Below are positions 24,301 through 31,402 of a stretch of 64,000 nt of DNA, piece after piece. This DNA is from Cyclaneusma minus (Eukaryota > Ascomycota > Leotiomycetes > Marthamycetales > Marthamycetaceae). The notes under the pieces were generated by a model. The model saw only the letters and a list, made by a program, of their open reading frames with translations. It was not told the DNA's origin and did not search any database. How positions within the stretch are numbered: the first letter of the stretch is position 1; the number at the start of each line of letters is the position of its first letter. The stretch covers positions 1-64,000 of the forward strand of contig JAKZHN010000040.1 of assembly GCA_037179335.1 (NCBI GenBank). Reading direction: 5' to 3'. Made by a program: the position numbers and the translations under genes.

Positions 24301-26034
24301 TCCAAGCTCACTAACCGCCGTCGTCCATCTTCAAACGCGGAAATCAAACTCCAACGACTATGGGCGTCAGTCTTGAAGATCGATGCAGAAGAAATATTTA
24401 TCGAACAAAGCTTTTTCCACCTTGGGGGCGATAGCATTGCCGCTATGCGTTTAGTGACAGAGGCGAGTCGCTGTGGAATGCAAATCAGCGTTGCGGACAT
24501 TTTCAAGCATCCTACTCTTGAGAGCATGGCGCTTGAATTGGATTTGAAAGATGTTGAAGAAGACGATTCTGCAATTCAGAGATTTGGGCTTCTCGACGCA
24601 GAGCACGAGATTCGACTACTCCGAGAGCAGGTGACAAGGGAATGCGGTGTCGACGAAGAAATGATCGAGGATATCTATCCCTGCACGCCATTCCAAAGCG
24701 ATCTGATGCAACTGTCTGTCCAGCATCCCGGATATCCTATATTGCAATCCGTATATTCTCTGTCACCTTCTATCAGCATGACGACTCTGAAACGGGCATG
24801 GGAATCCATCGTATCGAGATCTCCGATTTTGAGAACTCGGGTCATCAAAGGCGAAAACGGGAGACTCTATCAAGTAGTTTTGCGGCAAGCTGCGGAGTGG
24901 ATCCATTCTGAGTCGAAGAGTCTAGAGGACTATCTGGAATTGGACAAGGAACGAACCAACATGGGATTCGGGCATCGACTGAATCATATAGCAGTCCAGG
25001 AGCCTTACGAAGGCCAGCAAGCACACATGATATGGACCGCCCACCATGTTGTCTATGACGGATGGTCTGTCCATACCCTCTTCGAACAACTGCAGAAAAC
25101 CTACACAGCAGAGCTCCTCTCAAACTCCAAAAACGCCACATCCGACACTCCGAATTCCAGCCTGTCACCCACTTTCACCAGTTTCCTCTCAAAGACACTT
25201 CCGATCCAAGATTCGTCCGCCGCCGCCACGTTTTGGCGACAATCTTTGCGTACTTGTAGCGCCCGCAACCCCTTTTACCGTCCCCAAAATCACAATCTCC
25301 CGCACGCAGCCTCCACAGCTCTAACACACCGCTTTCCCATCAACGAATCGAAACAGCGCAGTGTCACCACCTCGGTGCTTCTGCAAGCCTCTCTAGCTCA
25401 AACCATCGCAGCCCTCACAGGAACATCCGAAGCCGTTCTCGAACTTACGCTCACCGGCAAAAATATCGGCATTGCATCCATCGAGTCCCTCATCGCACCT
25501 ACCGCAACCATGGTACCACTCCGCATCTGCTTGCCCAACACCAAGAACACTAGAGACGACAGTAGAAGCACAGCGAATGAAAACGAGACGCAAAGCGAAA
25601 GTGCGAAATGGCTGCAAAGCATCCAGCATGCTCTTCTCGACATGATGCCATACGAGCATTTCGGCTTACGCAATATATGGGAAACGGCGGGATTTGATAT
25701 TGATGGGGATGATGCGCAGAAAAGCAGTGAAGCGATTGCTGTCTCGCTAACAATCCATCCTAAGAGAACTGTTGCTGTTGCCCCTGTATGTTCTGAAGAT
25801 GGAACGTCGAGTGCAAAGGAGGATGGATTGGCACTTGCATCTGCGATCAGAGAGGTGCAGGCGAGGCTTATGACGCCGCCACCAACAACGTTCTTGCTTG
25901 ATTGTGCGCTTGTGGACGGTGCTGTAGATGTGAGTGCGCATTTCGATGCCGGTGTGGTAGACTATGAGGATGTGGAAGCGTTTCTGAGGGACTGGAAGGC
26001 GAGGTTCGGTGTGCTTAGTGCAATTGGTTGCTAA
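12331..26034 (+). CDS. Four-module nonribosomal peptide synthetase
   Basis: Uninterrupted 4567-aa ORF. Order: truncated condensation domain (about 1-205, C-terminal half only, no HHxxxDG); A1 (217-735), T1 (Ser796), C1 (HHSVYDG at 991); A2, T2 (Ser1870), C2 (HHAVYDG at 2069); A3, T3 (Ser2951), C3 (HHAVFDG at 3146); A4, T4 (Ser4035), terminal C (HHVVYDG at 4238). All T domains keep GGDS. A1-A3 have good core motifs (FTSGTSGIPK, FTSGTTGKPKG, FTSGSTGKPKG), A7 YRTGD and A10 GKxDRK. A4 is odd: STSGSTGVAKQ and YKTGD. I see no epimerase, methyltransferase, thioesterase or reductase domain. The expected product is a tetrapeptide, probably released by cyclisation at the terminal C domain, as in other fungal synthetases ending this way. 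Large intronless four-module ORFs are known among cyclic tetrapeptide synthetases; product unknown. Confidence 0.97.
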   Translation: MSTPTFPHLPTSTYLPRATTTLKLPWRVTSPPVHISSSTLIGASWGLLLAQYSSCDNIVFETDVNQGQSQGLLAPLNFRLSEHHSIRQLLQIFQDQWHILAPSSSNEERGLGLLRNDDLARFQNVFLVRESIAAQDTTLTAATSWPSSCALVVICNLGKQSGSIQMDYDNNVFDESQLVRLMSQLEHIASQLCLKELDHAVSDIDLMSTPDLEEIWVWNEGAPQPIESCIHYLIEKQMQRSPSSQAVCSWDGDLSYRQLEELSSCVSEHLSILGVRNGDIVPLCFAKSKWVIVAMMGVLKVGAAFVLLDSTQPADRLQTICKQANARFILASQETSEIVSGFVDHVEILSDTTITSRPFAHNNCHIDPKSAAYVVFTSGTSGIPKASIISHEAFCTSTMNYSSACELNSSSRVIQFASFAFDAYFLETLSVLLMGGCICIPSTPDRLGRIVEVMNEMQVNWTFQCPSFARTLNPDRLPHLKTLLMGGEPLRKDDLRQWSSKLHMIECYGPSEAAVLCTAHLVNEDSDPSNIGRSLGGSRFWVTDPNCPDKLVPIGAIGELLIEGPIIAHGYLNEPAITAAAFISAPAWMRPRFPECKSRFYRTGDLVRYSSDGSLLIMGRKDMQVKLRGQRMELSEIEFHIGQNLDDATDVTVDVIRPEGGRGNSILTAFVAVGFDPDSDFASTELSSRKRFTTLVEDLRVRLSKALPSYMVPEVFLPIRCTPFLASGKTDRKKLRQQAELLSAQQLAQFSSAFEKGRTTSSDAEHKLQKLWSEVLHLDVSFVGANHHFFRLGGDSIRAIRVAEKARSLGLSLTVQDVFKYPILSDMALATTQSPEQARLEIAPFSLLDGSHIADQLLEELCNRCQISVNSLEDAYPCTPLQEGLMALSAKEPGAYVSRSVYAIPENVDTESFKEAWNKFAEANAILRSRIVQTTDSGMLQVVVRGPLPWTETSLEEKPVALSRNIGFGKPLTRYEIARCSDGVRFIWTAHHSVYDGWSLPNIFDGVDRIYRGLPSEPSIGFNSFIRHVRDMDYQASAEFWCSYLENAPATPFPTQTATRTLADTVLKHHVRLPKGGNHDITLASCIRAAWSFVVASYSNSTDVIFGATVNGRNTDLPGIGQVIGPTFATVPVRATFSRDEPLQSYLASIQEHAASAIPFEQIGLQTIAQLSTELQAACDFPSLLIVQAPRETGLEHNSIGLSSLATEALGFLTYAITIDCTLLSGGIDVQVDFDSNIFGISQMRRILHQFQHVIQQIRAASKHTKIHEIEIMSPGDWLELQTWNSTMPEVVDRCIHDIFMDQAKETPHAPAIFCWDGNFTYAELDQVSSQLAKYLQIRGVGPEIFVPLYFNKSAYAVVAMLGVLKAGGAFVPLDSSQPATRLEIVCDEVDASLILCSDEHLTMCESIRNTLVVNHSMLYDQITGVEGTCSGDNVTPSNAAYAVFTSGTTGKPKGSVTEHRAFCTGTITRQHAIRRDTSTRSLQFSSYSFDTSLEDIFSTIIFGGCVCIPSNYDRMNNIVGFINEAQVNAAELTPSFVNLLSPTDVPTLRTLLLGGEAVTKIQVENWAEHVVLINSYGPSECSVTSVVSSPLNLRSEPATIGTPYGCLAWVVSPTDYNLLMPIGAMGELLLEGPILARGYLKNPDKTAEAFVIDPEWAKIPASTSGRRFYRTGDFVSYNEDGTLKYLGRSDTQVKIRGQRVELGEIEYHLTDLLPSSLKVVVDMVSFDDTPHHPKLVAFLGESFSLEATCVWKEATQTPVGPLDNLVTILHDLESELSELVPSYMIPTYWVFLESLPLSVSGKVDRKKLSKTAKDLTVRQLSILSNSSGSGRTYFSDDELLLRGQWSSVLGIPTDAMDVEANFFKKGGDSILAIRLMARLLSLDLALSVDQIFKHPRLCDMASVVTRQTEQEICKLRPFDLVSQREHAAVIRMEAASLCDVDPESVEDIYPCTALQEGLMALSLASRGAYRATSVFKLPSTLDVGRFCKAWEAIVQHHSILRTRLIQMTNVGALQVVIQEPIRWQKFDDLSDCLESGSQQNMGYGQPLAHYILAHNSDLAADYFVLRAHHAVYDGWSLPQILLDLESVYNVQDPSPVTGFNNFIKYLLEMDQKSAELFWTGQLAGVSSTTFPIVPSNMYRPSATDEISHSITLPATPKCGITISTITRAAWAVVTSRYSDVDDVVFGTTVSGRTAPVKGIEKITGPTIATVPLRVKLDRKQSIALLLQQIQAQVAEHMPYEQTGIQRIKNFSEDARTACEFQSLLVIQPSVELDLQRLPLGLEEVQENLTNFHTYALNIEATPSKNGISIYTRFDPQVVDPREMERVMNQFEHVLVQLYSQADNSELSVGELDMMSPADLETLKRWNGKMLPAEESCVHQLIEKRVAQHADKEAVCAWDGNLTYGELNELSTRLAHHLAQCGVGPESLIPICFEKSKWAIVSILGIMKAGGGYVPMDPSHATGRLETIIDEVETTIILASESSSCQFSDSTRQKIIVVDQWLLDSLPVQGRNPSSGVTPANIAYCVFTSGSTGKPKGALIEHRAYSTSAIDCAKGLHIDSSSRVLNFASFSFDVSVQEILATLIVGGCICIARDSDRLNETARIVREMGVTWMNPTPSFARMIADNNLPSLETLVLGGEAPNRDDFDMWANRVRLVNAYGVSECSVTSVINVGVKAGNNPRTIGRQVASVCWIVDADNYQKLAPIGTVGEMLIEGPCLARGYLKNQAKTDAAFLDGADWLKGFRPSGEETRLYRTGDLVKYNPDGSIYYIGRADSQVKINGQRVELGEIEHHLRHFLPSSVEIVADAVRPSDRQSAPMLVAFVTVPDIEEKSPQTTSFLESPSAKQLVADMTKGLESQLLQIIPSYMIPTTFIPLLHMPYSVAGKTDRKALRDQASSMTVEQLSSFNIQNEIRPPSTEMERKIASLWVQTLGLSENLIGVDSNYFRLGGDSISAIHLVGLARKSGIVLTVQTIFQNPILAALALVADFSEDSSQADEIKPFELIRPLGDVERLCEEVIESCNITRTSIEDIYPCTPLQHGLVTLTKMDPGTYVSQFTWEIPQRVDIDRLKEAWEKVTLALPILRTRIVETTAGAFQVVVRETAHWDEIDELDQYLHKAGQSDFSVSQPLSRLASCQNSSRFVWTAHHAVFDGWSVPLILNAVKQAYYGELERSRPGFNLFIKHLQDCNEDQASLFWTRQLEKCVPSVFPSQLSNSYRPLANASFRQYVCLDEHQTSGIPIATLIKTAWSLVLARYSDSNDVVFGMTNSGRSASVPGIENIVGPTIATVPFRVRIEDTQSVGELLHIIHFKSTEMIPFEHLGLQAIKKLSPDCEIACNFQSLLVIQPAKTSEETHDILGLSLVKGQGSTNFHAYPCALECTPSAKGVDVNAEFDSNIIESKQMQRIVAQIGHVLRQLSDCSPERLVCDLEFASPADIAEIAKWNKIPASSTEACIHQLIEQAGKVNITALAVDAWDGTLTYGELEALSNTLASELISHGVQTDSFVPLCFEKSKWVIVSLLAVWKAGAACVFLDPSFPEARRNALIDEVSGSVILSSPLHCKLFDGTELEVIAVQSEFFAARDTISKLPPVKVQPYNAAYIISTSGSTGVAKQVVVNHVSLCTSSKALAKSLGCSPETRALQFSNHNFDVFFADIAPVLISGGCVCYPSESQRMNSLSTFMADTRVNQALLTPTVLAQLRPAQLPDLRVLGIGGEPMTKEMIRLWAGRVNLQVQYGPAEATITCAVKPELKEDDDPSIIGNATGCRLWIVDPKNHDKISAVGLIGELVVDGPIVTRGYLNDEAKTDQSFIRDPKWTSLFGEIDCGGRRMYKTGDLALYVGDGEIRLLGRADTQRKLHGRRIELGEIESQMRQCLPHLDTGFAVEICRANDGAQAPMLVAFIPISSTDAVAEDLGGNCEYIATAESTKNAFLEVTSLLEKKLPQILPLYMVPSVYIPLARTPLLSSGKLDRKKLRSLVSALTIQELRAFSTTSKLTNRRRPSSNAEIKLQRLWASVLKIDAEEIFIEQSFFHLGGDSIAAMRLVTEASRCGMQISVADIFKHPTLESMALELDLKDVEEDDSAIQRFGLLDAEHEIRLLREQVTRECGVDEEMIEDIYPCTPFQSDLMQLSVQHPGYPILQSVYSLSPSISMTTLKRAWESIVSRSPILRTRVIKGENGRLYQVVLRQAAEWIHSESKSLEDYLELDKERTNMGFGHRLNHIAVQEPYEGQQAHMIWTAHHVVYDGWSVHTLFEQLQKTYTAELLSNSKNATSDTPNSSLSPTFTSFLSKTLPIQDSSAAATFWRQSLRTCSARNPFYRPQNHNLPHAASTALTHRFPINESKQRSVTTSVLLQASLAQTIAALTGTSEAVLELTLTGKNIGIASIESLIAPTATMVPLRICLPNTKNTRDDSRSTANENETQSESAKWLQSIQHALLDMMPYEHFGLRNIWETAGFDIDGDDAQKSSEAIAVSLTIHPKRTVAVAPVCSEDGTSSAKEDGLALASAIREVQARLMTPPPTTFLLDCALVDGAVDVSAHFDAGVVDYEDVEAFLRDWKARFGVLSAIGC

Positions 26035-26698
26035 ATGGGAAAGGGAGGCGTTCAATTTTCGAGAATTTCACAGCACAGATATTAGCAGAATGTATGATCA
26101 AAAACTCCAATTTCCCAGTCTATAGCTCTGCGCTAAGACTGCGTAGGAGACGCGTTAGGATTCAATTTCCACGATCTCCAAGCCCACTAAACCACGAACC
26201 CAGAAAAAGAATGGAATGTAGAGAGTGAAACGAGTAGCCACGATGTTTCGTTCCTTGTCGGAAATCCCGAAGGATAGATCGCGGCATCAGAGAGCCCTCT
26301 TGCAGTGTCAATCTGGGAGCGTGGCTTAGGAAATCGAGAAGCAGATGGGGAGCTGCTCTGTCATCATTTTGCGATGTGCGATGTGCAATGCATCAAAGCA
26401 TCATGTAAGCGCTCCGGTGGTGTTTGTTGGATGAGAGGAAGGGAAAGGACAGGGGAAGGGGTTGAGAAGAAAAGAAGGTGAGAAAAAAGGGGGAGAGGGA
26501 AGGAGTGGGACATGCGATCGTTTGAGAGAGAGCCGACGTGAAAGTTGGAACCACTGAAACACCAGCGCATGGGCATCATCCACGAGAAGAAAGTATCAGG
26601 GCCTCTAAAAAGCAGCGCACAGCTTCGAGATCAGTTCTAGCTACCTAGATCATGCTGCTGTAGATCTGACTACAAATCCTATCCGCTACCTTTCTGCA
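26035..26698. other. Convergent intergenic region
   Basis: 3' flanks of the NRPS (+) and the URI-like gene (-). A purine-rich stretch (about 26440-26500, GGGAAGGGG/GAGAAAAG) is present. No gene, and no clear terminator signal. Confidence 0.6.
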
Positions 26699-28723
26699 CT
26701 AACCCATCGCCAGCCTCGCCGCCTTAAACCGACTAACCTTCTTCGGTCCTCCCTCTTCCTCCGTCAACGGAATAATCGCACTCTCATTTTCCTTTCCAAA
26801 GCCACCCTGTCGCTGAATCATACGGTTCCTCTGGCGATGATATTCCATATCGATCTCTTTCTTCAACAACTGAGCATCAAATTCGTCAGGCTCAATGGGC
26901 TCATCGGAAACTTCGCGCTCGACGATTTCGGGCGCGAGGGTTTTGTTTGGGGGCCCCGTGGGGGTGGCTTTGGGTGGAGGAGTGGGGGGGAGAGGGGGCG
27001 GGAAGAGGCTGGAATAGGCTTTGGGTTTTGCGGCGGGAAAGAGTGGGATTGAGGCGTTGCCGTAGGTGGCGTTTGCGACTGATCTGGTTGGAAGAGAGGT
27101 CTGGGCTGATGGGTGGTCTGGCTGTGTGGCTGTGGAAAGCCCTTGTTTGAAGCGCGAAACTTTCTTGGGTGCCGGTGCCGGTGATGGAGTTGTGGATGCT
27201 GGGGGCTTTCGTTCCACAATGTCTCCCAGGGGTGCAACTGTCGGGGCGCGAGGCTCCGGTTTGTCTGCTTTTGTAGTGGTCTGCTCTGGGGCAGGAGAGA
27301 TATCCAGGTCGTCTGCAAATCTGACTCCTTTCTTGCCCTTCTTTGCTGATGTCGCAGGCTCCCGAGTGGGGGTTTCTGGCACATCTTCCGCTTGTCTGTT
27401 GATCGTGACTCGTCCAATGCCTTCGTGTACAATACCAACGTCAGCGTCGCCTTCGGGACCTTCGGGACCGACGTTTTGTATCATCCGAGCATTCAGCTTC
27501 TTCTCCAGTTCGGTCATTTGCTTTCTGTACTCCTCCGTAATGACAGAAGTAGTAGAGCGGCCATATTCGTCTTCGTCATCAGTCATCATGCTGCTTCTAT
27601 CATCTTCATCTTCATCCTCAGACGCGCTCCCCTCTTCCAGGTTGAGCTCTCCGACAATGGCTCCGATGTCGCTCATACCGTATTCGATCATCTGCCTTCG
27701 GAGTTCAGCATCTTCTGGAGATTCGTCCACGGGTATAATGGGCGTCTCGGAAAAACCCGGCTTATTGCTTTCCTCGATCTTTTTGATCAGGTCTTCGATG
27801 CGTCTGCTTGGTTCATCATCTGCATCGACCATCTCTGTGTCTTCGTCGTCATCCTCATCCTCCTCCACTTCCTGAGCAAACGAGACAGTCTTCTTCTTTG
27901 GCTGTGGTTTTGCCGGCGCTGGTCTGGCATTTCCCTCTGCCACAGCAAAAGAGACCCGTTTCTTGACAGGCTTTGCGTCTTCCGCTACTTGACTGGTCGG
28001 CTGTGCGACATCCGCAAGTGAGACACGTTTCTTGACTGGGGCCGACTCTTGCTCAGAGGTGTCCTCTTGCATAGGTTTCTCCTCGACTTCTTGGATTCTT
28101 TCCTCGTCTTTAATCCGATGAACATCTTTGTTTCGCCTGGCATTTTCCATAGCCTGCAATTCCTCGGGACTCGGAAGGTTATCGACGCCTGCTTTTTGCA
28201 AAACTTCTAGCAACTGTTGTTTCGAGTTCCCAGGCGCCTCGGCCCTGCCACTAATGACATTACCATCTTCATCCAATTCCTCTGTAATTTCCATCAACGG
28301 CAGGCCTTCCTCGTCCCTCACATCGGGGGCGCTGATCACAGTTGCCTTTGCCAGTTTTTCCTCAGCCGTCTCCAATTGTTTCTCAATCGTCTTCACATTT
28401 TGCTGAACATAATCCACCCTTCTTTCGAGCACATTCGTCACCTGCTCGACAGTCTTCGAAGGCGATTTGTTATTTTTCGTGCCCAAAATATCGTCAATCT
28501 CGGATTTCGTAAGGACGGTGCTTTCGTAGTTGTGGCAGAGGGTGGCAAGGTCTGCGGGACTTGTCGGTGGTTTGACGGCGGCGATCTCTTCCTTCAGGCC
28601 TTCGTATTCCAGTTCCCACGTTTGCCAGTGGTTGAGAGCTTTGCGTAGTTTTGCGACGTTGTCTTCGAGTGCCTGGCGGTGGCGCTCGAGGTCCAGGAAG
28701 CTGTCTTTCACTGCGGTAGCCAT
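26699..28723 (-). CDS. URI/Bud27-like unconventional prefoldin, DUF3835 type
   Basis: Intronless ORF; I choose the ATG at 28723 (674 aa) because the family starts at this point, though an in-frame ATG at 28753 adds ten residues. The N-terminal 140 residues have prefoldin-like helices (FLDLERHRQALEDN, VEQVTNVLERRVDYVQQNVKTIEKQ) around a conserved ESTVLTKSEIDDILG block. The centre is acidic and disordered (EVEEDEDDDEDTEMVDADDE). The C-terminus ends in KKVSRFKAARLAMG, preceded by a second KKVSRFKQG; such VSRFK boxes mark the fungal DUF3835 family. Bud27/URI acts in RNA polymerase assembly (Rpb5) and TOR-linked translation. KKRVSF, KKTVSF and KGVRF resemble RVxF docking sites for protein phosphatase 1. 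Housekeeping gene, not part of the NRPS locus. Confidence 0.85.
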   Translation of the reverse strand: MATAVKDSFLDLERHRQALEDNVAKLRKALNHWQTWELEYEGLKEEIAAVKPPTSPADLATLCHNYESTVLTKSEIDDILGTKNNKSPSKTVEQVTNVLERRVDYVQQNVKTIEKQLETAEEKLAKATVISAPDVRDEEGLPLMEITEELDEDGNVISGRAEAPGNSKQQLLEVLQKAGVDNLPSPEELQAMENARRNKDVHRIKDEERIQEVEEKPMQEDTSEQESAPVKKRVSLADVAQPTSQVAEDAKPVKKRVSFAVAEGNARPAPAKPQPKKKTVSFAQEVEEDEDDDEDTEMVDADDEPSRRIEDLIKKIEESNKPGFSETPIIPVDESPEDAELRRQMIEYGMSDIGAIVGELNLEEGSASEDEDEDDRSSMMTDDEDEYGRSTTSVITEEYRKQMTELEKKLNARMIQNVGPEGPEGDADVGIVHEGIGRVTINRQAEDVPETPTREPATSAKKGKKGVRFADDLDISPAPEQTTTKADKPEPRAPTVAPLGDIVERKPPASTTPSPAPAPKKVSRFKQGLSTATQPDHPSAQTSLPTRSVANATYGNASIPLFPAAKPKAYSSLFPPPLPPTPPPKATPTGPPNKTLAPEIVEREVSDEPIEPDEFDAQLLKKEIDMEYHRQRNRMIQRQGGFGKENESAIIPLTEEEGGPKKVSRFKAARLAMG

Positions 28724-28753
28724 GATTGGAGTCGTGGCACGGTGAAAGTGCAA

Positions 28754-31402
28754 TTGGAGAGTGTGCGAGACTATTAGAACTACCCAGAACTTTAGTCGAT
28801 GTGAGTTCGTGGGCGTCGTTTGTTCTGGTGCGCAAAATTGGTGGGATGGAAAAGCATAGAACGCGATAAAATTCGGGTTTCGCGGAACATAGATCCAGTC
28901 ACGCTCGCATTCGCATTCGCATTCGCTTACACCTTCGCATTTGTAATTTAGCGTGGCAGAACACGGCGGTGAAGCTCAAGCCGTTGCCGCGACCTTTCTC
29001 AACCTCATCGACTCCACCGAAAAACCCGCTCATCATCAGCATTGACCTCGGCTCCTTCGACTCCCTGGAAAATCGCCGCCGTGTTTCAGGATCCGCCGAA
29101 CTTTAGACGAATTCTCCATGAACTCCCCTTAGTGGCGGCTCACTTTTGTAGCAAGGACCAAGAAGTGGATGGTGAGCTGTCCTCATCGAGTCTGTGATCT
29201 GTCTGAATGGTTCGCTCAAGGTGCTTCACTTAGGTAATGTATATCACGCAGCCTGGCGGCGAGACAAGGTTCGCAAAGCCCTGTCATCCAGGGGCGCTGG
29301 ATCTGAGCATTTTGGGCTCGAGACTGTCGAGTGTCAACCCAAGGACTTCCAAGTTCGAAGTCCCAAGTTTTCCGAGCTCTGTCTCCCAGTCTGCTACTCC
29401 TGTCGCCCAGATTTTCTCCTTTGGCCCGAGTCCTTGTTCTATATGAACCTGCAGAAGAATCAGACCACGGCTGCTATCAGGTCGGAATATATCCCAGGTT
29501 TGGCAGCTGATACATTTTTCATTGCATCACTCTCGATATGCCATCCAAGTTGCTGGCCGGGCTGTGTCTGCCGTTATCGTCAACAAAGTTTTCTGAAACG
29601 CTCTAGGACGGTTCTGGGGTGTTGGCTTTCGATCATCATCACTTCTTACTTGGCTTTTCGCATTATCAATATTTTCCAGCATTTCCTGACACTTGACGTT
29701 GCGTTTAAGTTCGACTTGTGCACGGGACTGAGAGCCGCTGGCCCGACCGATATCTGTCTCTCCACACACCGGTCTCCGGTATATTAAGCCGGCTTATTCA
29801 TGGGCCTGTGGGGACTCGTACATATCAAAGCTGGCACTCGCTGTCCCGAGGCTTTAGTTCTCGGTATGTGATATCGAAGAGCACGTGGGAGGTCAGTGCA
29901 AACTTACTGTGACGAGGTAGTCCCTCCCCCACGATCACTCAATGTGAGCTCTTTGGTTTGGTAGAAATCCCGTCCTCCCACGTCGTCGTTTCTGGAGAAG
30001 CAGGGTCCTACAAGTCCCTCAATATCTTCCCATGATCACCTTTGAATTACGTGATTGCGTTTCCTGGTCAGCGCTTAGCAAGTTGCTAAGCGGAAAGAAT
30101 CCGCAGAGGCCTCGGCCTGAGATTTGTTCCGTGACTCGTCAAGCGATGGGTTAGGGTGATCATTCTGATCTATAGTGAAAGCATATGTGGGGTTTCCCTC
30201 TGGCGTGGTATGCTCAAAGTACATGGATTCAATCCTGGGTCCACGGACCGCTTCCCCGGAGATAGATCTTCCACCACTCAGCACTACTTCTTCAGCAACG
30301 ATACTTAGTAGGACTTCAAAGAGCGCCTAGTTTCTGACAAGATATGTAGTATGTCTATCATGCCACTTTCTGATCATTTCCATGCTTCCCAGTCTGATTC
30401 ATATCTTTTTTTGTTACCTGGGCTGCTTTTGAAGTTTAGCGAGTTGAAACTTGAAAGAATGAATTCATCCGATTGATGTTCTCGGAAATCCCGCCTGTGC
30501 TGCGTGCACGGGACAAATCGGTTACTGGCGCTCGGGACGTGCCCGGTCTGCCAACCTTGCATGCATAAGTGCTTATGTGGGGGTGCTGATCTGCCAATCT
30601 GGAAACATACATGTAGCATTTTAGCAGGTTTGAGGTTATTCTGAGCAGGGGCTCGGGTACTGCCGCATTGCGTGCCCCGAGGCTAGTGCTACTCTGAGCT
30701 GCGGGTCGCTTACTATCACAACCCCAGATTGAGGCTGAACCCGTCGACATAGCTTGACAAAAGGTTTTTGAAAACCATGTGCGAGAAGATAACGCCGCTA
30801 CTACAAGGCTGGGTTTTGTCACGAGCATGCTATAAGCTACAATTTGGACCCCATCTCCACTCGATTCCTTTTACATGTATAGCCTACCTAGGTAGGCTCG
30901 GGGACTTTCCTGTCGTCATCCCTGGTTTCAGCTCTCAGTCCCTCACCGCTACGATAAAGCTTGAATGGAGTATATGGCTCGGACGGCTTTGGTCCGAGAA
31001 GCGACATAAAAACTTCCTATCTAGCGTCTAGGATCTTCAGGCAAGGATACTGACGGCAGGATCCAGCGGGCGTTTCATGACCCCACTGATTCGATAATCT
31101 TTCATCATGGCAAAGTCGGAGTTGTGGTAGGGAATTGAACTAGAGAGGCACTAATTGGTTGACTTACGAAGAGGACTAGATTGGAATTAGGAAGGCATTA
31201 GCCTACAGGTAGGGGTGGAGATCTTGGGCCTTGGCTGCCGATATTCATATAAGACGGACGAGCCTTGCTTGACATTTTGCTTTTGGTAGCAAGTCACATC
31301 AGAAAACTATCGGTTATCTGACTACCTACTTGGGTCCAACTACCAGGATCATATCCGTGGCCTGCCTCGATAGCCGTGTGCTAAGGTATCATCACCGCAA
31401 CA
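28754..31402. other. Long intergenic region with no gene seen
   Basis: 2.6 kb of normal composition between divergent genes. Near 28905-28926 there is a short CGCATT hexamer repeat in the URI promoter. ORFs of 60-200 codons exist on both strands but overlap, have no recognisable motif and show no consistent splice structure. I see nothing else; an unannotated lineage-specific or noncoding transcript is possible. Confidence 0.5.

Noticed and set aside
14900..25100. Epimerization domains between modules
   Set aside because: Each domain after a T domain starts with a YPCTP block (YPCTPLQ in three of the four) and continues directly into the next A domain or the protein end; none is a second domain following T before C.
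27066..27875. 269-codon + ORF opposite the URI-like gene
   Set aside because: Ser-rich shadow of the acidic and serine-coding - strand gene.
29194..29787. 197-codon + strand ORF in the long intergenic region
   Set aside because: Composition and content look random, another ORF overlaps on the - strand, and no motif or intron structure supports it.
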